A stretch of DNA of 64,000 nt, from contig DASUCV010000004.1 of assembly GCA_036275915.1 (NCBI GenBank), positions 598,204-662,203 of the forward strand. The letters are read 5' to 3'. A program made the translations under genes and the position numbers. The notes under the pieces were generated by a model that was given only the letters and a program-made list of their open reading frames with translations, did not search any database and was not told where the DNA came from. Source of the DNA: Candidatus Polarisedimenticolaceae bacterium. GTDB taxonomy: Bacteria; Acidobacteriota; Polarisedimenticolia; Polarisedimenticolales; DASRJG01. Of this stretch, positions 16,889-24,994 are shown piece after piece (the stretch's first letter is position 1; each line of letters starts with the position of its first letter).

Positions 16889-17349
16889 CCCGCCTCGACG
16901 TCGGTAGTTCCGCGCCGCCCCTCTCCGGGACGACGGCGACCGGCGAGCACTACGACCTCGCCGCGCCGCGCGCGCGCAACGTCCTGGTCGAGTTCCACCG
17001 CGGCACCTGGTGACCGAACTGCGTGCGACGCATCGCGCAGTTGCGCGAAGGGGTCCAGAACCTTCGAGCCGCCGGACTCGACGTCGTGATCGTGCTCTGC
17101 CAGAAGCGGTCGGCGGTCACCGAGTGGGTCGTGCGTCACCCGCTGCCGTTTCCCTTGCTCGTTGACGGCGATCGTTCGCGTGCGAAGGGCTGGGGCGCGT
17201 ACGTCCCGTTCTCCTATGACTCGATCAACATCGCGCGGCCCGCGTCGTTCGTCGTCGACACCGCCGGTGTGATCCGATACGCTCGCCTTTCGCGGCATCA
17301 GCTCGACCCGGCGCCGCTCGAGGGGATCCTCGGCGCCCTGCCTCTGTGA
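16885..17349 (+). CDS. Redoxin-family protein with in-frame TGA: probable selenoprotein (UPNC motif)
   Basis: Reading through TGA at 17011-17013 gives one 154-residue thioredoxin-fold protein of the AhpC/TSA redoxin type. The N-terminal LDVGSSAPPLSGTTATGEHY is the usual redoxin opening; then come VLVEFHRGTW, the TGA, and PNCVRRIAQLRE, where relatives have a WCPxC active site. The TGA is thus exactly at the first catalytic cysteine, giving Sec43 and Cys46. FPLLVDGDRSRAKGWG and FVVDTAGVIRYARL complete the fold. No ATG, GTG or TTG exists upstream in frame; the only candidate is CTG at 16885, overlapping the methyltransferase stop, with ACGAGG eight bases before. Role: thiol/selenol peroxidase or disulfide reductase (inferred). 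Alternative: a TGC-to-TGA nonsense mutation or sequencing error. Confidence 0.8.
17011..17042 (+). promoter_or_regulatory. Candidate bacterial SECIS element
   Basis: Directly after the TGA, AACTGCG (17017-17023) pairs perfectly with CGCAGTT (17036-17042): 7 bp closing a 12-base loop. The loop can form an inner TGC/GCA stem with a GAC apex. In bacteria the selenocysteine hairpin lies within the coding region just downstream of the UGA, with its apical loop about 15-30 bases away; here the loop is 11-22 bases from the UGA. Confidence 0.6.
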
Positions 17350-17360
17350 AGGAGCACGCC

Positions 17361-17882
17361 ATGCGGATTCTCGTGACCTTCGTCCTCGCCGCCCTGGTCT
17401 CGACGGCCGCCGCCCGCGCCGAAGGCTCGCCCCTGGCGCCGCTCGACTTCCTCCTCGGCTCGTGGGAAGCGACCGGCGGCGGCGCGCCGGGAAGCGGCCT
17501 CGGCAGCACGACGTTCGAGCGCAAGCTCGGGAACAAGGTCGTGGTACGCACGAACCACGCCGACTACCCGGCGTCGAAGGATCGTCCGGCGTCCGTGCAC
17601 GACGACCTCATGGTGATCTACGCCACGTCCGACGGTCAGATCCACGCGAGCTACTACGACAACGAGGGTCACGTCATCGACTACACCGTCGAGACGGCCG
17701 ACGGCTCGGCGGTCTTCACGAGCGGCAACGTCCCCGGCATGGGGAAGTTCCGGCTGACCTACAAGCAGGCGTATGCGGGGATCGTGAGCGGACGGTTCGA
17801 GATCGCGCCCGCGAGCGACCCGCAGGCGTTCAAGAGCTACCTCGACTGGACGATGAAGCACCCGACGGCGCCCTCGAGGTAA
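17361..17882 (+). CDS. Exported lipocalin-like (DUF1579-type) protein
   Basis: 173 aa. Signal peptide ILVTFVLAALVSTAAARAEG, then a beta-rich domain opening with LDFLLGSWEATGGG, the form seen in DUF1579 and related lipocalin-like barrels that bind small hydrophobic ligands. ATG at 17361 is preferred over GTG at 17346 because AAGGAG at 17349-17354 is well spaced for it. It follows the selenoprotein stop by 11 bases, so probably the same operon. Ligand unknown. Confidence 0.75.
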   Translation: MRILVTFVLAALVSTAAARAEGSPLAPLDFLLGSWEATGGGAPGSGLGSTTFERKLGNKVVVRTNHADYPASKDRPASVHDDLMVIYATSDGQIHASYYDNEGHVIDYTVETADGSAVFTSGNVPGMGKFRLTYKQAYAGIVSGRFEIAPASDPQAFKSYLDWTMKHPTAPSR

Positions 17883-17884
17883 CG

Positions 17885-18571
17885 ATGGCCGCGGCCTTCC
17901 TGACCGCGGAGTGGCGCCATCTGGTGCTGTTCAACTTCGCGGTGGACCCCGCTCTTCTCTCCCCGATCGTTCCCCACGGAACCGAGCTCGATGCGCCCGC
18001 GCATGTGAGCCTCGTCGGCTTCCGCTTCGAGAAGACGCGCGTCCTCGGGCTGCCGGTGCCGTTCCACCGCGACTTCGACGAGATCAACCTGCGCTTCTAC
18101 GTGAGGAGCCGCATGCCCGAAGGCTGGCGCCGCGGCGTCGTCTTCGTGCGCGAGGTCGTGGCGAAGCGGGCGATCGCGATCGCCGCGCGCGCGATCTACA
18201 ACGAGCCTTACGTCACGAGGCCGACACGATCGAAGGTAGATTCCGATGGCGCAACGTACGCGTTCGAGAACGAGACGTCGTGGCTCTCGCTCGGCGCGCA
18301 CCACGACGAACCGCCCTCGTGGGACGACCACATCGAGGCGATGACGGAGAACCTCTGGGGCTACACGCGGCAGCGCGACGGCGGCACGATCGAATACGCG
18401 GTCGAGCACCCGCGATGGACCGTGTGGCGCGCGAGCCGATTCGAGCTCGCCGGCGACTTCGCAAGGTTCTACGGCGACGCGTTCGGCGCCGTGCTCTCGT
18501 CGGCGCCCCGCTCCGTTCTCGTGGCGGACGGATCGCCGGTCGTGGTGCGCCGAGGCGAGCGCGTGGGTTGA
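17885..18571 (+). CDS. YqjF-type DUF2071 protein
   Basis: 228 aa. The opening EWRHLVLFNFAVDPALLSPI, the LVGFRFEKTRVLGLPVPF segment and FDEINLRFYVR are characteristic of the YqjF/DUF2071 family, whose biochemical role is not established. ATG at 17885 is two bases after the previous stop, giving a four-gene run (methyltransferase, selenoprotein, lipocalin-like, YqjF-like). Confidence 0.85.
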   Translation: MAAAFLTAEWRHLVLFNFAVDPALLSPIVPHGTELDAPAHVSLVGFRFEKTRVLGLPVPFHRDFDEINLRFYVRSRMPEGWRRGVVFVREVVAKRAIAIAARAIYNEPYVTRPTRSKVDSDGATYAFENETSWLSLGAHHDEPPSWDDHIEAMTENLWGYTRQRDGGTIEYAVEHPRWTVWRASRFELAGDFARFYGDAFGAVLSSAPRSVLVADGSPVVVRRGERVG

Positions 18572-18596
18572 AGATCCCGAGCCTCCCGATTGACCT

Positions 18597-18602
18597 TATC
18601 CT
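18597..18602 (+). promoter_or_regulatory. TANNNT box 6 bases before the EamA gene
   Basis: TATCCT ends 6 bases before the GTG at 18609 with no ribosome-binding site between, again the leaderless arrangement. TTGACC abuts it directly and so cannot act as its -35. Confidence 0.3.
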
Positions 18603-18608
18603 GCGCGC

Positions 18609-19457
18609 GTGACGCGCGCCGCCTTCGCCACCCTCCTCGCCCTCGTCGCCTTCGCATCGAACTCGATTCTGTGCCGGCTCGCGCTGCGCGCCGGCGCCAT
18701 CGATCCCGCGAGCTTCACCGCGATCCGCCTCGTCTCGGGAGCGGTCGTGCTCTCGATCCTCGTGGCGGCGCGAAAAAAGACGCCGGCGGCAGGTGCTCGC
18801 CGCCCCTGGCTCGCCGCGTTCTGGCTCACCCTCTACGCGGTGCCGTTCTCATGGGCGTACGTCGATCTCCCGGCCGGGACCGGTTCTCTCTTGGCCTTCG
18901 CCTCGGTGCAGATCACGATGATCGTCGTCTCAATCGTCCGCGGCTCGGCCCCGACGCTCAGACAATGGGGCGGCCTCGTCATTGCGTTTCTCGGTGTGGT
19001 CTGGCTCGTGCTCCCCGGCGTCGCGGCACCGCGACCCGCGAACGCCGCGCTCATGATCGTCGCCGGCGCGGCGTGGGGCTTCTACACGCTGGGCGGCCGC
19101 GGCTCTACCGACCCGCTCGGTCAGACCGCCCGGAATTTCGTCTGGTCACTTCCCTACGTGTTCGTCGTGTGCGCGTTGACGTGGCCTCGGAGCGTTCCGG
19201 CGACGAGCGGCGTCGTCTGCGCGATCGCGTCCGGAGCGCTCGCCTCGGGTCTGGGCTATGCGATCTGGTACGAGGCGCTCCGGTCTCTCTCGGCGATCCC
19301 CGCAGCCTCGGTACAACTCGCCACGCCCGTGATCACTGCGGCGGGAGGAATCGCTTTTCTCGGGGAGACGCTCTCGCTGAGGCTCGTGGAATCCTCCGTT
19401 CTCGTGCTCGGCGGAATCGGGCTGACATTCGCGCGCTCACGCCGAGGACCTTCGTGA
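18609..19457 (+). CDS. EamA/DMT-family transporter
   Basis: 282 aa with about ten hydrophobic helices in two repeats of five. Typical features are FASNSILCRLALRAG in helix 1 and, in the second half, GLGYAIWYEALRSLSAIPAA and GGIAFLGETLSLRL. The family exports or exchanges metabolites and drugs; substrate unknown. GTG at 18609 is the first start of the frame. Its stop overlaps the next gene (GTGA). Confidence 0.9.
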   Translation: MTRAAFATLLALVAFASNSILCRLALRAGAIDPASFTAIRLVSGAVVLSILVAARKKTPAAGARRPWLAAFWLTLYAVPFSWAYVDLPAGTGSLLAFASVQITMIVVSIVRGSAPTLRQWGGLVIAFLGVVWLVLPGVAAPRPANAALMIVAGAAWGFYTLGGRGSTDPLGQTARNFVWSLPYVFVVCALTWPRSVPATSGVVCAIASGALASGLGYAIWYEALRSLSAIPAASVQLATPVITAAGGIAFLGETLSLRLVESSVLVLGGIGLTFARSRRGPS

Positions 19458-19756
19458 AGGAACGGATCGCGTGGTCGCGAGTGCTCTCGCTGGTGGTCGC
19501 GGCGATCTACCTGGGCCCGTGCCTGTTTCAGCCCGGGCCCGGCCCCTTCTTCAAGGCTGCGACGTTCATGGCAATCCCGTTTCTCTCCATCTGGTTTCCA
19601 CTGAAGACCGCGGAGTTCGTCTCGGCGTGGTACAACCGCGGCGACATCGACGACGTCGATCCTCCCGAACGCTTGATCGTCGCGCTCGCCTGGATCGTCT
19701 ACCTGCTGCCTCTCCTCTGGGTACTCGCCACGGCGCGAGCGCTGGTGCGACATTGA
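19454..19756 (+). CDS. Small inner-membrane protein, 100 aa
   Basis: GTG at 19454 overlaps the EamA stop (GTGA), so translation is coupled. There are three hydrophobic stretches (VLSLVVAAIYLGPCLF, FMAIPFLSIWFPL, IVALAWIVYLLPLLWVL) separated by the acidic loop YNRGDIDDVDPPER. No family recognised. It could be an accessory subunit of the transporter, on position only. Confidence 0.6.
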   Translation: MKERIAWSRVLSLVVAAIYLGPCLFQPGPGPFFKAATFMAIPFLSIWFPLKTAEFVSAWYNRGDIDDVDPPERLIVALAWIVYLLPLLWVLATARALVRH

Positions 19757-19761
19757 GCGTC

Positions 19762-20421
19762 ATGAGCCTTCCCGACCTCATCGCTGCGCTCCGAGCGCAT
19801 TACGGCAAGCCGCAGGCTCCGCCGACGACCGATCCGTTCGAGCTGGTCCTCTACGAGAACGTCGCGTACCTGGCGTCGCCGGAGAAACGTCGAGCGGCAT
19901 TCGAGGAGCTGAAGCAGACCGTCGGCACCGACCCCGCGAAGATCCTGGCGGCGAAGCCGGCGGCGCTCGAGCGGATCACCGCCCGAGGCATCCTGGCTCC
20001 GATGTTCGCCGAGAAGCTCCGGGACTGCGCGACGCTCGCGATGGAGGTCGATCTCGCCGGTCCGATCGATCAGGCGAAGAAGGCGCTCCGGAAATTCCCC
20101 GGGATCGGCGAGCCGGGGGCGGAGAAGATCCTGACCTTCGCCGGGCGCGCGGCGTTCCTGGCGCCCGAGTCGAACGGGCTCCGCGTGCTGGCGCGTGTCG
20201 GCTTGATGCGCGAGGACAAATCGTATGCGAAGACGTACGCGGCAGGGCGCGCGTTGGGTGCGGCGCTCGGCGATGCGCCCCGCATCCAGCGCGAGGCGCA
20301 TCTCCTGCTGGCCGAGCACGGCCGTACGTTGTGCAAGCGCAGCGCACCGCTCTGCGACCGGTGTCCCCTCCTCAAGCGCTGCGCCTACGCAAGAGCCGCT
20401 ACTGCGCGTTCGCGCGGGTGA
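19762..20421 (+). CDS. Endonuclease III-like HhH protein lacking both catalytic residues
   Basis: 219 aa. It has the overall HhH-GPD plan and an intact C-terminal [4Fe-4S] loop C191-x6-C198-x2-C201-x5-C207. The helix-hairpin-helix reads FPGIGEPGAEKIL: the position of the catalytic Lys of endonuclease III (GRKTA) is Pro118, and the segment equal to VDTHVQRV reads PESNGLRV, so the catalytic Asp is also absent. A canonical Nth is encoded at 24991, so this is a diverged paralogue, perhaps a DNA-binding protein or a glycosylase using other residues. ATG at 19762. Its 3' end overlaps the convergent small gene by 23 bases. Confidence 0.8.
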   Translation: MSLPDLIAALRAHYGKPQAPPTTDPFELVLYENVAYLASPEKRRAAFEELKQTVGTDPAKILAAKPAALERITARGILAPMFAEKLRDCATLAMEVDLAGPIDQAKKALRKFPGIGEPGAEKILTFAGRAAFLAPESNGLRVLARVGLMREDKSYAKTYAAGRALGAALGDAPRIQREAHLLLAEHGRTLCKRSAPLCDRCPLLKRCAYARAATARSRG

Positions 20422-20563
20422 TCGTGACGCTGCGGAGCACGATGCCGGTCACGATGAGACCGACCGGCAGGATCCAGCCCGGAAGGTCCAGCTTCGTCAC
20501 GCACAGGATCAGCCCGATGAGAACCGCGATCATGATCACCGCTCGGATGCCCGAGAAACCCAT
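20399..20563 (-). CDS. Small membrane protein, 54 aa
   Basis: MGFSGIRAVI start, then two hydrophobic segments (VIMIAVLIGLILCV and WILPVGLIVTGIVL) and a polar tail. A strong AGGAGG lies six bases before the ATG on the minus strand, which supports a real gene despite its size. It overlaps the end of the nuclease-like gene tail to tail. The short two-helix layout is seen in many small membrane proteins of unknown role. Confidence 0.65.
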   Translation of the reverse strand: MGFSGIRAVIMIAVLIGLILCVTKLDLPGWILPVGLIVTGIVLRSVTITRANAQ

Positions 20564-20645
20564 GACGCCTCCTCGGAGGTGTTCGACCTCGCTGCGACGA
20601 AACCTAGGAACCTCGAAGGGGGGAGGCAACCCGCCGCCCAATTGG

Positions 20646-20674
20646 CCCGGAATGCCGGGAGATCCTGCTATGCT
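20646..20674 (+). promoter_or_regulatory. Inverted repeat and -10 box before the OsmC gene
   Basis: CCCGG-AATG-CCGGG (20646-20659) is a perfect 5-bp inverted repeat; ten bases on stands TATGCT (20669-20674) preceded by TG, as in an extended -10. The ribosome-binding site ATAGGAG follows before the ATG at 20708. The repeat could be an operator for a stress regulator, but no regulator gene is adjacent. Confidence 0.3.
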
Positions 20675-20707
20675 GGACGGCCATCCCCTCTGGATAGGAG
20701 ACAAGCA

Positions 20708-21133
20708 ATGAAGCGTACGGCCTCGGCTCAGTGGAAGGGCGGACTCAAGGACGGGAAGGGCACGATCTCGTGCGAGAGCGGTGTGCTCTCCAACGCGCAG
20801 TACTCGTTCTCGACGCGGTTCGAGAACGGCATCGGCACGAACCCGGAAGAGCTGGTCGGCGCGGCGCACGCCGGCTGCTTCTCGATGGCGCTCTCGGGGC
20901 AGCTCGGCAACGCCGGCATGACGGCGGAGAGCATCGCGACGACGGCGACGGTCACGATGGAGAAGACCGACGCCGGCCCCACGATCACGAACGTCCACCT
21001 CGACGTGAAGGTCCGCATTCCCGGCGGCAACGCCGAGGCGTTCCAGAAGGCGGCGAACGACGCGAAGACCGGCTGCCCGATCTCGCGCGTCCTGAACACG
21101 AACATCACGATGGACGCCAAGCTCGAGTCGTGA
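20708..21133 (+). CDS. OsmC/Ohr-family peroxidase
   Basis: 141 aa, standard length. The two redox cysteines are C57 in [12 protein letters not shown] and C123 in [11 protein letters not shown], and [16 protein letters not shown] is the family signature. These enzymes reduce organic hydroperoxides with lipoamide or other dithiols in the cytoplasm. The C-terminal half matches OsmC more than Ohr. ATG at 20708 with GGAG upstream. GTGA overlap with the decarboxylase gene. Confidence 0.9.
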   Translation: MKRTASAQWKGGLKDGKGTISCESGVLSNAQYSFSTRFENGIGTNPEELVGAAHAGCFSMALSGQLGNAGMTAESIATTATVTMEKTDAGPTITNVHLDVKVRIPGGNAEAFQKAANDAKTGCPISRVLNTNITMDAKLES

Positions 21134-22578
21134 CGGAGCGCCGCCGGGCTGCGCTCGACATGCCGCCGGAGGAGTTCCGTGCGCTCGGTCACGCTCTCGT
21201 CGACCGGCTCGCGGAGTTTCTCCATGCGGTTCCCTCGAGAGCCGTCACGCCGGCGGAGGCGGCGCCCGCGCTCCGCGCGCTCCTCGGCGACGATCGCCTG
21301 CCCGAGCACGGGGCCGAGGCGGGCCCGCTCGTCACGCGGGCGGCCGATCTCGTGATCGACCATTCGCTCTTGAACGGTCATCCGCGATTCTTCGGTTACA
21401 TCACGTCGTCGGCCGCCCCGATCGGGGCGCTCGCCGATCTCCTCGCGGCGACGGTGAATCCCAACTGCGGGGCGTTCGCGCTCTCGCCGATCGCCACCGA
21501 GATCGAGGCGCAGACGATCCGGTGGATCGCCGATCTCCTCGGCTACCCGCGCGACTGCGGCGGCCTCCTCGTCAGCGGCGGCAACATGGCGAACTTCGTC
21601 GGCTTCCTCGCGGCGCGCCGCGCGAAGGCAGGCGCCCGCGTGCGAGAAGAAGGACTGCGGGGCGGGCCGGAGCTCGTCGTGTACGTCTCGAAGGAGACGC
21701 ATACCTGGATCGAGAAAGCGGCCGATCTCTTCGGGCTCGGCACGACGTCGATCCGCTGGATCAGGACCGATGCCGGCCTCGCCATGGACACGGACGCGCT
21801 CGCCGCCGCGATCGTCGAGGACAAGCGGAGCGGTCGCCAACCGTTCCTGGTCGTGGGCACCGCCGGGTCGGTGAGCACCGGCGCGATCGATCCCCTGGAC
21901 GCGATCGCGCGGATCTGCCGCGAGCACGAGCTCTGGTTCCACGTCGACGGGGCGTACGGCGCGCCGGCCGCCGCCCTTCCGGAGGCACCTGCATCGCTCA
22001 AGGCGCTGTCCCTCGCCGACTCGGTCGCCGTCGACCCGCACAAGTGGCTCTACGCGCCCCTCGAGGCCGGGTGCGTCCTCGTCCGCGACCGTCGCGCGCT
22101 CGAGGACACCTTCGCGTACCACCCGCGCTACTACGCCTTCAAGACGGAAAACGACGAAGCGCCTCTCGACTATTACGGCCTCGGCTTCCAGAACTCGCGC
22201 GGCTTTCGCGCGCTCAAGGTCTGGCTCGGGCTCCTGGCCGCCGGACGCGACGGCTGTGTCGCCGCGATTTCGGGCGACATCGCGCTCGCACGCACGCTCG
22301 AGTCGGCGGTGCTCGAGCACCCCGAGCTCGAGGCCGGGCCGGGCGGCTTGAGCATCGCGACGTTCCGATTCGCTCCGCCCGACGGAAAGGACCTCGATGC
22401 GCTCAACCGGGAGATCCTCACGAGGATCCAGACCGGCGGCGAGGCCTTCGTCTCGAACGCCGAGATCGGTGGCGCGGTCTTCCTGCGCGCCTGCATCGTC
22501 AATTTCAGGACGCAGCGAGCCGATGTCGAGGCGCTTCCCCCGCTCGTCGTCAGGATCGGCCGCGAGCTTCGCCGATAA
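21130..22578 (+). CDS. PLP-dependent aromatic amino acid decarboxylase-type enzyme
   Basis: 482 aa, group II decarboxylase fold. The PLP lysine is K305 in [44 protein letters not shown] and [13 protein letters not shown] are family segments. Substrate could be Trp, Tyr, Phe or Dopa and cannot be fixed from motifs; a tryptophanase is encoded 8 kb away, so two routes for aromatic amino acids may exist. GTG at 21130 overlaps the osmC-like stop, and its own stop TAA shares a base with the next ATG. Confidence 0.87.
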   Translation: MTERRRAALDMPPEEFRALGHALVDRLAEFLHAVPSRAVTPAEAAPALRALLGDDRLPEHGAEAGPLVTRAADLVIDHSLLNGHPRFFGYITSSAAPIGALADLLAATVNPNCGAFALSPIATEIEAQTIRWIADLLGYPRDCGGLLVSGGNMANFVGFLAARRAKAGARVREEGLRGGPELVVYVSKETHTWIEKAADLFGLGTTSIRWIRTDAGLAMDTDALAAAIVEDKRSGRQPFLVVGTAGSVSTGAIDPLDAIARICREHELWFHVDGAYGAPAAALPEAPASLKALSLADSVAVDPHKWLYAPLEAGCVLVRDRRALEDTFAYHPRYYAFKTENDEAPLDYYGLGFQNSRGFRALKVWLGLLAAGRDGCVAAISGDIALARTLESAVLEHPELEAGPGGLSIATFRFAPPDGKDLDALNREILTRIQTGGEAFVSNAEIGGAVFLRACIVNFRTQRADVEALPPLVVRIGRELRR

Positions 22579-22589
22579 TGGGAGACGGC

Positions 22590-23270
22590 ATGAACCGGCC
22601 GTTCGTCTACGTGAACATGGCGATGAGCGCGGACGGGAAGATCACGTCCAAGCTCCGGGAGGAGCCGCGCTTCACGTCGCCGCGTGACAAGAAGACGATG
22701 GACAAGCTCCGCGCCGAGGCGGACGCCCTGCTCATCGGCGCGGGGACGCTCCGTCACGACGACCCGCGCCAGGACGTCCGCGACCCGGAGATGAAGGCGT
22801 ACCGTCGCTCGCTGGACAAGCCGGATCTCCTCCTGAACGTCCTCGTCACGGCGTCCGCCGACGTCGATCCGCAATCGAAGCTGTTCGACCCGGCGAAGTC
22901 CGAGGCGTGCGTCGTGGCGACGGTCGAGGACGCTCCGGAGGAGCGTCTCCGGCGCCTCCGGGAGGTGGCGGAGATCTGGACGCTCGGCCGCGGCCGCGTC
23001 GACATCCCGCTGCTCCTCGCGCGCCTCAAGGCGCGGGGCGTGGAGCGGCTCCTCGTCGAGGGGGGCGGCGACATGAACTGGAGCTTCGTCGAGAACGACG
23101 CGATCGACGAGCTGTACGTCACCGTCGCGCCCGCGATCTTCGGCGGCCGGGACGCGCCGACGCCGGTCGAGGGTGAAGGGCTCACGATGGCGTCGCGGCG
23201 GAAGCTCAGGCTCGTCTCCGCCGAGATCGTCGAGGGCGAGATCTTCTGCCGGTACGCCTTCGTCCGATGA
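22590..23270 (+). CDS. RibD C-terminal-type reductase
   Basis: 226 aa, a stand-alone RibD_C (dihydrofolate-reductase-fold) domain. It opens with [17 protein letters not shown], then [18 protein letters not shown] and [18 protein letters not shown], the NADPH/substrate motifs of the pyrimidine 5'-phosphate reductase step in riboflavin synthesis. The deaminase domain of bacterial RibD is missing, as in archaeal-type or paralogous reductases. ATG at 22590 is preferred for its GGGAG; another in-frame ATG is at 22578. GATGA-type overlap with polX. Confidence 0.85.
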   Translation: MNRPFVYVNMAMSADGKITSKLREEPRFTSPRDKKTMDKLRAEADALLIGAGTLRHDDPRQDVRDPEMKAYRRSLDKPDLLLNVLVTASADVDPQSKLFDPAKSEACVVATVEDAPEERLRRLREVAEIWTLGRGRVDIPLLLARLKARGVERLLVEGGGDMNWSFVENDAIDELYVTVAPAIFGGRDAPTPVEGEGLTMASRRKLRLVSAEIVEGEIFCRYAFVR

Positions 23271-24994
23271 TCGACCGCGGAAGGGTCGCTGACGCCCTCG
23301 ACGAGATCGGCGTGCTCCTGGAGCTCCTCGGCGAGAACGCGTTCAAGACCCGCGCGTACGCGAACGCCGCTCGCATCGTGCGCGGCCTCGACGAGGACCT
23401 CGAGACGGTGATCCGCGACAAGCGGCTCGGCACGATCAAGGGGATCGGCCCCGCGCTCGTCGACAAGATCACGACGCTCGTCGCGACGGGCGGCCTCCCC
23501 GCGCTCGAAGAGCTCCGGCGGCAGGTGCCGCCGGGAATGCTCGAGTGGCTCCGCGTCCCCGGGCTCGGCGTCAAGAAGGCGCGCGCGATCCACCTGACGC
23601 TCGGCATCTCGACGCTCGACGAGCTCGAGGAGGCGGCCCACGCGGAGAAGCTCCGTGTCCTCGAAGGCTTCGGCGCGGCGACCGAGGCGAAGATCCTCGA
23701 AGGAATCGGACGCGTCCGCCGGCACGCCGGCCGGTTCCACCGGCCGCTCATCCTCGAGGAGGCGCGGCGCCTCCGGGACGCGCTCGCCGTGCTCCCCGGC
23801 GTCACCGTCGAGATCGCGGGCTCCGCGCGCCGCGGAGCGGCAACGTCGAAGGACGTCGACCTCGTCGCGGCCGCCTCGGATCCGGCCCCCGTGATGGAGG
23901 CGTTCCTCGCGTTGCCCGGGATCGACGGCATCGTCGGGCGGGGGCCGACGAAGTGCAGCGTGCGCCTCGCGGCCGGCCCGAACGCCGACCTGCGCGTCGT
24001 GACGCCGGAAGCGTTCCCGTTCGCGCTCTGCTACTTCACCGGGAGCCAGGCCCACAACATCGCGCTCCGCGGCCGGGCGCAGCAGCGCGGAATGCGTTTG
24101 AACGAGTACGCGCTCGTCCGGGAGGCCGACGGATCGCGAGTCCCGTGCTCGAGCGAGGCGGAGATCTACGCCGCTCTCGGCCTCGCCTACGTCCCCCCCG
24201 AGCTGCGCGAGGACGCCGGCGAGATCGCCGCCGCGGAGCGCGGCCCGCTTCCCGATCTCGTGACCGTCGCCGATCTCAAGGGAATCCTGCACGTCCACTC
24301 GACTTGGTCGGACGGCACGGCGACGATCCGCGCGATGGCCGAAGCGGCGCGCGCGATGGGGATGACCTACCTCGGCATGTGCGACCACTCGCGCTCGGCG
24401 GCGTACGCGGGTGGGATGTCGATCGAGCGCGTCCTCGAGCAGCATCGCGAGATCGACACGTTGAACGCCGAGTATGCGGGTGCGTTCACCGTGCTCAAGG
24501 GGATCGAGGTCGACATCCTCGTCGACGGCACGCTCGACTATCCCGACGAGGTCCTGCGGAGCTTCGATCTCGTCGTCGCCTCGGTGCACAGCCGGTTCAA
24601 CCTGAGCGCGGCCGAGCAGACGGAGCGGATGATCCGGGCGGTCCGGAGCGGCTTCGTCGACATCGTCGGGCATCCCACCGGGCGGATCCTCCTCGGCCGA
24701 GACCCGTACCCGCTCGACCTCTTCGCGCTCATCGACGCCGCCGCGGAGCGGGGCGTCGCCATCGAGGTCAACGCGCACCCGCACCGGCTCGACCTCGACC
24801 CGGTGGGTCTCCGCCACGGTCTCGCGCGCGGACTCGAGACCGCGATCGATCCCGACGCTCACGAGACCGGCGGCTTGCACGACATCACCTACGGGATCGA
24901 CACGGCGCGGCGCGGCGGCTGCACCGCCGCGGACGTGCTCAACACGAAAACCCTTTCCGGGCTGCGCGCGTGGCTCCAGGATCGCCGGCGATGA
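23267..24994 (+). CDS. polX: DNA polymerase X family with PHP domain
   Basis: 575 aa, the full bacterial PolX layout. Helix-hairpin-helix motifs come first (IKGIGPALVDKI, VPGLGVKKARAI). The polymerase palm has GSARRGAATSKDVDLV with metal ligands D196, D198 and D241. A C-terminal PHP nuclease domain starts at H342/H344 in LHVHSTWSDG and continues through MCDHSRSAAYAGG and NAHPHRLDLD. It fills short gaps in base excision or end repair, with PHP 3'-5' exonuclease or phosphatase activity. ATGA overlap with nth suggests a joint base-excision repair unit. Confidence 0.95.
   Translation: MIDRGRVADALDEIGVLLELLGENAFKTRAYANAARIVRGLDEDLETVIRDKRLGTIKGIGPALVDKITTLVATGGLPALEELRRQVPPGMLEWLRVPGLGVKKARAIHLTLGISTLDELEEAAHAEKLRVLEGFGAATEAKILEGIGRVRRHAGRFHRPLILEEARRLRDALAVLPGVTVEIAGSARRGAATSKDVDLVAAASDPAPVMEAFLALPGIDGIVGRGPTKCSVRLAAGPNADLRVVTPEAFPFALCYFTGSQAHNIALRGRAQQRGMRLNEYALVREADGSRVPCSSEAEIYAALGLAYVPPELREDAGEIAAAERGPLPDLVTVADLKGILHVHSTWSDGTATIRAMAEAARAMGMTYLGMCDHSRSAAYAGGMSIERVLEQHREIDTLNAEYAGAFTVLKGIEVDILVDGTLDYPDEVLRSFDLVVASVHSRFNLSAAEQTERMIRAVRSGFVDIVGHPTGRILLGRDPYPLDLFALIDAAAERGVAIEVNAHPHRLDLDPVGLRHGLARGLETAIDPDAHETGGLHDITYGIDTARRGGCTAADVLNTKTLSGLRAWLQDRRR

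Noticed and set aside
17346..17360. GTG at 17346 as start of the lipocalin-like protein
   Set aside because: It would be a GTGA overlap, but the AAGGAG site at 17349-17354 fits the ATG at 17361, which also gives the better signal peptide.
20708..21133. OsmC protein as a second selenoprotein
   Set aside because: Both redox positions are ordinary Cys codons (C57, C123), and no in-frame TGA is needed to complete the family length.
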